From VFMC01 sp039796935 (lineage in GTDB: Bacteria > Actinomycetota > Acidimicrobiia > Acidimicrobiales > Ilumatobacteraceae): 32,734 bases of DNA. A program made the translations under genes and the position numbers. Within the stretch, counting starts at the first letter, position 1. Each line of letters begins with the position of its first letter. Shown here one piece after another: positions 1 through 6,179 of the stretch. The stretch lies in the NCBI GenBank assembly GCA_039796935.1, contig JBDKIV010000079.1, forward strand, positions 1 through 32,734. The letters are read 5' to 3'. Under the pieces are notes generated by a model, which had not been told where the DNA came from, ran no database searches, and saw only the letters and a program-made list of their open reading frames with translations.

Positions 1-1360
1 TCGCTCGCGGGCTGAAACCGGCCACCTTGTACCCGAGGACCTGAAGGCCCCAGATCGCCGACACCGTGTACGCGATGGCGAATGCTGCGGCCAGCCCGAG
101 CACGCCGAACCGACCGACGAGCGCGATGGCGAGGACGATGTTGATCGCATTTTCGAACGCGTTCAGGACGAAGGGGGTTCGAGCATCCTCGTGGGAATAG
201 AAGGCGCGGAGCGTGAAGAGATACACCGAGAACCCGACGAGGCCGAGGGCGAAACCGGCGAGCGCCCGGCTGGTGAGTTCTGCGTCGGCGGCGTCGAAGT
301 TGCCGTGTTGGAGTGCGAGACCGATCAGCGGGCGACGGAGGACGAACATCCCTGCAGCTGCGGGCAAGGTCAAGAGCATGACCAGACGAACACCCGTCGA
401 GGCACGGTCGATGAAGGCGTCTCGATCCCGTCGGCGAAGTGCGCTGGCCATCTCGGGAGTGAAGGTCGTCACGACGGACATGGCGAGCAGTCCGTGGGGG
501 AGCACGAAGAAGATGTAGGCCTTGCTGTAGGCGTCGAGTCCGCCACTACCTGGTTGCGCGAGGTTCTGGACCACCACGATCGCCACCTGATTGGCCACCA
601 CGTATCCGAGCGTCCACCCCGACATGGCGGTCAGTCGTCGAACGGCGGGGTGCCGGAAATCCGGACGGAACTGGATGTGCACGTCGGCGGCTCGCAGCGC
701 CGGGAGCACGGCCAGCGCCATGACCGCGATGCCGATGGTCGCGCCGAGGCCCAGCGTCCACTCGAGGGTCTGATCGGTGAGCACATCACCGAGGGTGGGC
801 TCGCCGCGGTCCCCCATGGCGCGTGGCACCAGGAGCAGCGATCCGATGATCACGAGGTTCGAGAGCACGGGCGCCCACGCAGCAGCGAAGTAGCGGCGTC
901 GGGCGTGGAGCAGCGCGGTGGCGATGGCGTTGAGACCGTAGAAGAAGATCTGCAGGAGGAAGATTCGAGACAGCGTCGTGCCGACGTCGCGGTAGGTGTC
1001 GGCGGCGACGTCGTCGGCCACGTCGAGCGCGTACAGGCGAAAGATCAGCGGCGCGGCGGCGACCGCCACGATCGTGATCGCCGTCAGCGCGAGCACGGCA
1101 ACGGTGACGACCGCCGACGTTGCCTCGTCGTCACGCCGCTCGGCCTGCTTGGTGAACAGCGGGACGAGCGATGCCGACAGCACCCCGCCGAGGAGGAGTT
1201 CGTAGACGATGTTCGGCGTCTGGTTGGCGCCGTTGTAGGCATCCGCCAGCGCTGTCTGACCGATGACGATGGCGAACACGGCGACGCGGGCGAGACCGGT
1301 CAGGCGCGACAGTGCCGTCCCCAGCGAGACGACGACGTTGTTGCGGAGCAGGCTGCTCAC
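1..1360 (-). CDS. murJ: Lipid II flippase MurJ (MviN family), 3' end cut by window edge
   Basis: Integral membrane protein of the MOP superfamily that flips lipid-linked peptidoglycan precursor across the cytoplasmic membrane. Translating the minus strand from the GTG at 1360 gives 453 residues with no stop before the window edge; full-length members are usually somewhat over 500. The N-terminus (SSLLRNNVVVSLGTALSRL) and the following segment with GANQTPNIVYELLLGG are typical of MurJ, and many hydrophobic helices follow. The GTG overlaps the stop of the upstream small ORF as GTGA, implying translational coupling. No internal frame break was seen. MurJ identity is secure; the C-terminal helices lie outside the window. 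Confidence 0.93.
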   Translation of the reverse strand, partial: MSSLLRNNVVVSLGTALSRLTGLARVAVFAIVIGQTALADAYNGANQTPNIVYELLLGGVLSASLVPLFTKQAERRDDEATSAVVTVAVLALTAITIVAVAAAPLIFRLYALDVADDVAADTYRDVGTTLSRIFLLQIFFYGLNAIATALLHARRRYFAAAWAPVLSNLVIIGSLLLVPRAMGDRGEPTLGDVLTDQTLEWTLGLGATIGIAVMALAVLPALRAADVHIQFRPDFRHPAVRRLTAMSGWTLGYVVANQVAIVVVQNLAQPGSGGLDAYSKAYIFFVLPHGLLAMSVVTTFTPEMASALRRRDRDAFIDRASTGVRLVMLLTLPAAAGMFVLRRPLIGLALQHGNFDAADAELTSRALAGFALGLVGFSVYLFTLRAFYSHEDARTPFVLNAFENAINIVLAIALVGRFGVLGLAAAFAIAYTVSAIWGLQVLGYKVAGFSPRA

Positions 1361-1587
1361 GCCGAGGGCGGGACTCCGCCGCCAGCACCCGTCAGTGCTC
1401 GGAGCCCTCGATGGGTCGACCGCATCGGGATCGGCAGGTCGTCGACCGGGCTCTCGAGGCTCGCCGACCTGCCGGCCTCACGGTCGTCGCGTCGGGCGAC
1501 GAGACGGTGCGAGCGGTCGTTCGTACCGAGCATGGCGATGGCGAGGACGGCCAGAACGACGTCGAGGATGATCGCCACGTGCCACAT
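1357..1587 (-). CDS. Small single-pass membrane protein coupled to murJ
   Basis: I do not recognise this 76-residue protein. It opens with one hydrophobic segment (about residues 3-20, MWHVAIILDVVLAVLAIAML), followed by a basic stretch and a polar Ser/Pro/Gly-rich tail. Third codon positions are GC-rich, as in the neighbours. The ATG at 1587 is chosen because a TAGGCT -10 box lies 8 nt upstream, suiting leaderless translation. Its TGA overlaps the murJ GTG by four bases, so it probably leads the murJ transcript. A role next to MurJ in envelope growth is only inference from position. Confidence 0.62.
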   Translation of the reverse strand: MWHVAIILDVVLAVLAIAMLGTNDRSHRLVARRDDREAGRSASLESPVDDLPIPMRSTHRGLRALTGAGGGVPPSA

Positions 1588-1595
1588 CGTCGCCG

Positions 1596-1601
1596 AGCCT
1601 A
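1596..1601 (-). promoter_or_regulatory. -10 box of small membrane gene-murJ
   Basis: TAGGCT on the minus strand, 8 nt before the ATG at 1587, so transcription would start at or near the start codon. TTGACC at 1629-1624 could be a -35, but its 22-bp spacer is long. Confidence 0.5.
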
Positions 1602-1613
1602 CGCGACCCCCGA

Positions 1614-1629
1614 TTGACCCCCGGGTCAA
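1614..1629. promoter_or_regulatory. Perfect 16-bp palindrome between divergent promoters
   Basis: TTGACCC-CC-GGGTCAA: 7-bp arms around two C bases, almost exactly in the middle of the 64-bp gap between the murJ-side gene and the MoxR gene. Each arm contains TTGACC in the -35 region of one of the two divergent promoters. This suggests an operator, or a shared pair of back-to-back -35 elements. Confidence 0.45.
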
Positions 1630-1638
1630 GACGAGCGT

Positions 1639-1644
1639 TAGGGT
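1639..1644 (+). promoter_or_regulatory. -10 box of the MoxR-CoxE pair
   Basis: TAGGGT, 7 nt before the ATG at 1652, with TTGACC at 1614-1619 as a possible -35 (19-bp spacer). The arrangement predicts a leaderless mRNA. Confidence 0.55.
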
Positions 1645-1651
1645 GCCGTCC

Positions 1652-2518
1652 ATGGGTGATCGTTTCGAGAGCGTGCAGCAGGTCCGTGAGGGTCTGAAGG
1701 CCGTCAACTATCTGGCAGACGAAGGCATTGCGGGTGTGGCGTTCCTGGCCGATCGGCTCGGCAAGCCGATCCTGGTCGAGGGTCCGGCCGGCACCGGCAA
1801 GACCCAGCTGGCCAAGTCCATCGCCGAGATGACCGGCGCGCGTCTGATCCGCCTGCAGTGCTACGAGGGTCTCGACGAGTCGAAAGCGCTGTACGAGTGG
1901 AACTACAAGAAGCAGCTGCTGCGGATCCAGGCAGACAAGAACAGCGATTCGTGGACCGAGGTGCACGACGACATCTTCAGCGACGAGTTCCTCTTGACCC
2001 GTCCGCTCCTCGAGGCGATCAGCGCGGACGACCCGGTCGTACTCCTCATCGACGAAGTCGACCGCGTCGAGGTCGAGACCGAGGCGCTGTTGCTGGAGAT
2101 CCTCTCGGAGTACCAGGTCAGCATCCCCGAACTCGGGACGATCACGGCCAAGCAGATCCCGATGGTCTTCCTCACGTCCAACAACACACGTGAGCTGTCC
2201 GAGGCGCTCAAGCGTCGCTGTCTGTACCTGCACGTCGACTATCCCGACATGGACCGCGAGAAGGAGATCGTCCTCACCAAGGTGCCCGGCATCACGGCCA
2301 ACCTTGCCGACCAGATCGCCCGGATCGTCCGGAGCATCCGTCAGCTCGACCTCAAGAAGGCGCCGTCGGTCAGCGAGACGATCGACTGGGCGCGGACCCT
2401 CGTGCTGCTCGGCATCGAGAACATCGATGCACAGCAGGCCAAGGAAACGCTGCACATCCTGCTGAAGTACCAGACCGACATCGCCAAGGCGGCGAAAGAG
2501 CTCTCGGTCGACAGGTAA
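1652..2518 (+). CDS. MoxR-family AAA+ ATPase (CoxD-like)
   Basis: AAA+ chaperone-like ATPase of 288 residues. Walker A is GPAGTGKT (residues 44-51), Walker B LLIDEVD (131-137), sensor 1 is TSNN (about 175-178), followed by an ALKRRC segment that fits the arginine-finger region. MoxR proteins remodel partner proteins and typically pair with a VWA-domain protein, as here: the stop codon shares one base with the start of the CoxE-like gene. The reading frame stays open far upstream, but the ATG at 1652 is supported by a -10 box 7 nt before it and by the start of homology. No CO dehydrogenase or methanol dehydrogenase gene is nearby, so the client is unknown. Confidence 0.9.
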   Translation: MGDRFESVQQVREGLKAVNYLADEGIAGVAFLADRLGKPILVEGPAGTGKTQLAKSIAEMTGARLIRLQCYEGLDESKALYEWNYKKQLLRIQADKNSDSWTEVHDDIFSDEFLLTRPLLEAISADDPVVLLIDEVDRVEVETEALLLEILSEYQVSIPELGTITAKQIPMVFLTSNNTRELSEALKRRCLYLHVDYPDMDREKEIVLTKVPGITANLADQIARIVRSIRQLDLKKAPSVSETIDWARTLVLLGIENIDAQQAKETLHILLKYQTDIAKAAKELSVDR

Positions 2519-3957
2519 TGCTCGACCTGCTTGCCGGTTTCGTCACCGAGCTCCGCAACGCGGGGTTGCCGGTGTCGCTCACCGAGAACCTCGACGCCAT
2601 GGAGGCGGTCCAGCACATTCCCATCGAGGATCGAGAGGCGTTCAAATACGCTCTCGGTGCCACGATGATCAAGAACAACAGCCACTGGCGGGCGTTCGAG
2701 ACGGTGTTCGAGGTGTACTTCAGCCTGCGCGGACCGGAGTACAAGATCGCCGAGGGTGACGAGTCCGACATCGACGAGATGTGGCGCGAGATGCAAGAGC
2801 AGATGCGCCAGGGCGAGGGCAAGGGTGCAGCAGGCGGGTCGATGGACTCGCTGACGCCCGAAGAGATCGCACAGCTCCTCATGAACGCGCTGATGAACGG
2901 CGACCAGGCGATGATGAGGGCGCTGGCACGCCAGTCGGTGCAACGGTTCGCAGGGATGGAGCCGGGTCGACCGGTGGGCGGCACCTACTACCTGTACCGA
3001 ACGCTCAGGAACCTCGACCTCGACGGCATGCTCGAGAAGCTGATGGAGGCGAGCAGGGAGCAGGTCGGCGGTGAGCTCACGCCTCTCGAAGAGCGCCTCG
3101 AGCGGGACGAGTACAACGATCGGATCGAGCAGTTCAAGAAAGAGATCGAGGCGGAGATCCGCCGGCGGCTCGTCGCCGACCGTGGCGCCGAGGCGATGGC
3201 GAAGACACTCCGCAAGCCCCTGCCCGAGGACGTCGAGTTCATGCACGCGTCGCGAGACGAGATGCACAACCTGAAGAAGGCGCTCGGTCCGCTCACCCGC
3301 AAGCTCGCGGCGCGTCTCGCACGCAAGCGTCGGCACGGGCGGAAGGGGCCGCTCGACTTCCGCAACACCGTTCGCCACTCGCTCAGCTACGGCGGAGTGC
3401 CTGCCGAGCCGAAGTTCAAGTACCCGCGTCCCGCCAAACCCGAACTGATGGTGATCGCCGACATCTCGGGCTCGGTGGCAGCGTTCGCTCGGTTCACCCT
3501 GATGCTGGTGTACGCGATCCAGGGTCAGTTCTCGAAGGTGCGCTCGTTCGTCTTCATCGACGGCATCGACGAGGTGACCTCGTTCTTCAAGGGCACCGAG
3601 GACGTCCAAGAGGCGGTTCATCGGGTGAACACCGAGGCCGACGTCGTCTGGGTCGACGGACACAGCGACTACGGCCATGCCTTCGAGGTCTTCTGGGAGC
3701 GCTACGGCAAGGACGTCGGGCCGAAGACGACGGTCTTGCTGCTGGGCGACGCCCGGAACAACTACCACGCGAGCCAGGCGTGGGTCGTCAAGGAGATCCG
3801 GGCCAAGGCCCGTCACGTCTACTGGCTCAATCCCGAGCCGCGCAGCTACTGGAACACCGGCGACTCGATCGTGGGTGAGTACGGCACGCACACGGACGGC
3901 GTGTACGAGGTCCGCAACTTGCGACAGCTCGAATCGTTCGTCGAGAAGCTGGCCTGA
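2518..3957 (+). CDS. VWA domain protein, CoxE family
   Basis: A 479-residue protein that is the expected partner of the preceding MoxR ATPase. The C-terminal half is a von Willebrand factor A fold with a metal-binding MIDAS motif DISGS at residues 315-319 and later acidic/Asp residues (for example in LLLGDARNN). The N-terminal half is highly charged and helical, with Met/Gln-rich stretches, as in other CoxE-like proteins. Its ATG overlaps the MoxR stop by one base (TAATG), so the two are co-translated. It probably forms a MoxR-VWA complex that activates or inserts a cofactor into an unidentified target. No signal peptide is seen, so it is cytoplasmic. Confidence 0.87.
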   Translation: MLDLLAGFVTELRNAGLPVSLTENLDAMEAVQHIPIEDREAFKYALGATMIKNNSHWRAFETVFEVYFSLRGPEYKIAEGDESDIDEMWREMQEQMRQGEGKGAAGGSMDSLTPEEIAQLLMNALMNGDQAMMRALARQSVQRFAGMEPGRPVGGTYYLYRTLRNLDLDGMLEKLMEASREQVGGELTPLEERLERDEYNDRIEQFKKEIEAEIRRRLVADRGAEAMAKTLRKPLPEDVEFMHASRDEMHNLKKALGPLTRKLAARLARKRRHGRKGPLDFRNTVRHSLSYGGVPAEPKFKYPRPAKPELMVIADISGSVAAFARFTLMLVYAIQGQFSKVRSFVFIDGIDEVTSFFKGTEDVQEAVHRVNTEADVVWVDGHSDYGHAFEVFWERYGKDVGPKTTVLLLGDARNNYHASQAWVVKEIRAKARHVYWLNPEPRSYWNTGDSIVGEYGTHTDGVYEVRNLRQLESFVEKLA

Positions 3958-3980
3958 GCGTCGCCGGCGCCGAGTCGGAC

Positions 3981-4000
3981 ATGCACCGACCGGTCGGCAT
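3981..4000. terminator. Weak hairpin between convergent genes
   Basis: An imperfect stem (ATG..CAT and CCGA..TCGG around a CCGG loop, with a two-base bulge) lies in the 42 bp between the CoxE-like and guaB stops. It has no T-tract. It may serve as a bidirectional terminator; the evidence is thin. Confidence 0.22.
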
Positions 4001-5493
4001 CACGAACGCTGATAGTTCGGTGCCTCGTTGGTGATCGTGACGTCGTGAGGGTGGCTCTCCGCTCGGCCAGCGGCGGTGACCTTCATGAAGCGTGCGCCGG
4101 TCCGCAGCGCATCGAGGCGATCTGCCCCGGCGTAGCCCATCCCGCTGCGCAGGCCGCCGGCCAGTTGGTAGATGACGTCGCCGAGCGTTCCGGCGTAGGC
4201 GACACGGCCCTCGATGCCTTCCGGGACCAGCTTGCGGCTCGCAGCGCCCACCTCGGTGTGCTGCCCCGAGGCGTAGCGGTCGGCACCCAGACCCTGCATG
4301 GCGGCGATCGAACCCATGCCGCGGTAGCTCTTGTAGCGGCGACCCTCGAACAGTTCCATCTCGCCCGGGCTCTCGTCGGTGCCGGCCAGGAGCGAGCCGA
4401 GCATCACCGTCTCGGCGCCGGCGGCCACGGCCTTGACGATGTCTCCCGAGTAGGTGATTCCTCCATCCGCGATGACCGGGATGCCGAGGCGCCTTGCGCG
4501 CTGGCTGGTGAACCAGATCGCGGAGAGCTGTGGCATCCCGGCGCCGCTGATCACTCGGGTCGTGCAGATCGAACCCGCCCCCACGCCGACCTTGACGGCA
4601 TCGGCGCCGGCTGCGTGTAACGCGTCGACGCCCTCCTCGGTGACGACGTTGCCCGCGATCACAGGAAGGTCGGGCCAGTGCGACTTGATGCGTTCGACGG
4701 CCGAGACGACACCCGCCGAGTGCCCGTGCGCGGTGTCGATCGCCACCGCATCGACGCCCATCGCCACGAGCGCCTCGACGCGCTCTTCGAGGTCTTCCCC
4801 GACCCCGACGGCGGCGGCGCAGCGGAGACGACCGTGGCGATCCTGCGTCGCTCGGGGAAACGTCTGCTGCTTCTGGATGTCCTTGACCGTGATGAGACCG
4901 CGCAGATGACCGGCACCGTCGACCAGCGGCAGTTTCTCGATGCGGTACCTCTGCAGCACCGCCTTTGCCTGCTCGAGCGTCGTGCCGACCTCGGCGGTGA
5001 TGAGGCCCTCCGATGTCATGAAGTCGCTGACGGGCCGGTCGAAATCGGGTGCCTCGCAGAACCGGACGTCTCGGTTGGTGAGGATCCCGACGAGCCGCCC
5101 GTCGTCATCGGTGATCGGGACGCCGCTGAAGCGGAACCGCCGCATGACCGCCTCGGCCTCGTGCAGGCGCGCCGTTCTGGGCAGGGTGACCGGATCCGTG
5201 ATCATGCCGCTCTGGCTGCGCTTCACCTTCTGCACCTCTGCCGCCTGGTCGGCGATCGCCAGGTTGCGATGGATCACCCCGATTCCGCCCTCGCGGGCGA
5301 TGGCGATGGCCATCCGCGCTTCGGTCACCTTGTCCATGGCGGCGGAGATCAGCGGCACCGCCAACTCGATGTCGGCGGCGAAGCGCGCCGAGGTGTCGAC
5401 CGAGTCGGGCAGCACGTTGCTGTAACCGGGCACGATCACGACGTCGTCGAACGTCAGCGCCTCGAAGCTGGCGAACAGCGGCTCGTTGCTCAT
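4000..5493 (-). CDS. guaB: IMP dehydrogenase
   Basis: Oxidises IMP to XMP with NAD+, the committed step toward GMP. The 497-residue protein has the TIM-barrel start (LTFDDVVIVPGYS), a central CBS-domain pair (about residues 95-215), the catalytic loop GSICTT with Cys310, the phosphate-binding region around IADGGITYSGD, and the flap motif YRGMGSIAAM. The start is the ATG at 5493, where an AAGGAG Shine-Dalgarno sits 8 nt upstream and the conserved N-terminus begins; the frame stays open further upstream without homology. The ATG overlaps the purN stop as ATGA, so guaB is translationally coupled to purN and draws on the IMP made by the same gene cluster. Confidence 0.97.
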   Translation of the reverse strand: MSNEPLFASFEALTFDDVVIVPGYSNVLPDSVDTSARFAADIELAVPLISAAMDKVTEARMAIAIAREGGIGVIHRNLAIADQAAEVQKVKRSQSGMITDPVTLPRTARLHEAEAVMRRFRFSGVPITDDDGRLVGILTNRDVRFCEAPDFDRPVSDFMTSEGLITAEVGTTLEQAKAVLQRYRIEKLPLVDGAGHLRGLITVKDIQKQQTFPRATQDRHGRLRCAAAVGVGEDLEERVEALVAMGVDAVAIDTAHGHSAGVVSAVERIKSHWPDLPVIAGNVVTEEGVDALHAAGADAVKVGVGAGSICTTRVISGAGMPQLSAIWFTSQRARRLGIPVIADGGITYSGDIVKAVAAGAETVMLGSLLAGTDESPGEMELFEGRRYKSYRGMGSIAAMQGLGADRYASGQHTEVGAASRKLVPEGIEGRVAYAGTLGDVIYQLAGGLRSGMGYAGADRLDALRTGARFMKVTAAGRAESHPHDVTITNEAPNYQRS

Positions 5494-6122
5494 ACGGGGA
5501 TCTCCTTGGTGGTGCATCGCGTGGACAGCATCGAGACCACGAGCCGGTGCTCGGCATCGTGGATGCGAGCCGAGAGGGTCTCGAGGGAGTCGTCCGGAAG
5601 GATCGGCACGACGGCGTGGGCCAACACGGGACCGGCATCGACCTGCTCGTCGGGCACCAGGTGCAGCATCACGCCCGTGCTCGACCGAGAGCCCGACCGT
5701 GCCTCGACGAACGCTCGTCGGATGGCGTCGGTACCGGGAAGTTCCCCGGGCAGCGCTGGATGCAGATTGATGACGCTGCCGGCGAAACGATCGAGGAACA
5801 CCTTCGACAGGATCCTCATCCAACCGAGGAGCAGAACGTGATCGGGCCGGAAGCGGGCGACCAGATCGGCCAACCGCGCGTCGTAGCCCGAGCGGTTCTC
5901 TCCGGGGTGAGGCGTCAGCACCGCACACTCGATCTGATGGTCGTCCGCTCGGCGCAGGACCCCTGCATCGTCCCGGTTGCTGACGACACCGACGACATCG
6001 GCGTGGATGACCCCTGACAGGCAGGCATCGATGACCGCCTGGGCATTGGACCCCGAGCCAGAGGCGAGGATGACCAGACGGTGCGCCGAGCCACCGTGAC
6101 CCGACTCTGGTTGGCTCGCCAT
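5490..6122 (-). CDS. purN: Phosphoribosylglycinamide formyltransferase
   Basis: Transfers a formyl group from 10-formyl-tetrahydrofolate to GAR, the third step of IMP synthesis. The 210-residue protein shows the PurN landmarks: an N-terminal nucleotide-binding strand/loop LASGSGSNAQA (about residues 18-28), GWMRILS, the catalytic region INLHPALPG with the Asn-x-His pair, and a downstream TGVMLHLV..E.VDAGPV segment matching the conserved TG-x-x-x-H-x-x-x-x-x-x-D-x-G pattern. The ATG at 6122 lies 6 nt from a TAACGT -10 box. The stop overlaps guaB (ATGA). It follows the PurD-PurM fusion by 52 bp, the same order as the domains of animal GART. Confidence 0.95.
   Translation of the reverse strand: MASQPESGHGGSAHRLVILASGSGSNAQAVIDACLSGVIHADVVGVVSNRDDAGVLRRADDHQIECAVLTPHPGENRSGYDARLADLVARFRPDHVLLLGWMRILSKVFLDRFAGSVINLHPALPGELPGTDAIRRAFVEARSGSRSSTGVMLHLVPDEQVDAGPVLAHAVVPILPDDSLETLSARIHDAEHRLVVSMLSTRCTTKEIPV
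5502..5507 (-). promoter_or_regulatory. Shine-Dalgarno site of guaB
   Basis: AAGGAG on the minus strand, 8 nt before the guaB ATG, inside the end of purN. It fixes the guaB start. It also shows that internal operon genes here can use SD-led initiation even though many first genes look leaderless. Confidence 0.75.
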
Positions 6123-6128
6123 GTCGAG

Positions 6129-6134
6129 ACGTTA
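6129..6134 (-). promoter_or_regulatory. -10 box of purN-guaB
   Basis: TAACGT on the minus strand, 6 nt before the purN ATG, in the 52-bp gap after purDM. It suggests that purN-guaB has its own leaderless promoter in addition to read-through from the upstream pur genes. Confidence 0.5.
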
Positions 6135-6160
6135 TGCACCCGGGTCGTGTCGACTGCCCC

Positions 6161-6179
6161 GGGTGAACGAAAAGTCAGA
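6161..6179 (-). promoter_or_regulatory. Putative pur operator, copy 2 (purN)
   Basis: Minus-strand TCTGACTTTTCGTTCACCC, identical at 17 of 19 positions to the copy at 14355-14373 upstream of purL. The shared 12-mer core (6164-6175) ends 29 bp before the purN -10 box, exactly the spacing seen at purL. It overlaps the purDM stop codon. The AT-rich core is conspicuous in this GC-rich sequence. Candidate binding site of an unidentified purine regulator. Confidence 0.5.

Noticed and set aside
191..1651. N-terminal extension of the MoxR frame by 487 codons
   Set aside because: It is antisense to murJ and the small membrane gene and has no homology. A -10 box and family start support the ATG at 1652.
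3986..3997. CCGACCGGTCGG self-palindrome as a regulatory site
   Set aside because: It lies between two gene 3' ends where an operator is not expected; it is listed only as part of a weak terminator hairpin.
5494..5928. N-terminal extension of guaB
   Set aside because: It runs through purN in another frame. The Shine-Dalgarno at 5502-5507 and the ATGA overlap set the start at 5493.
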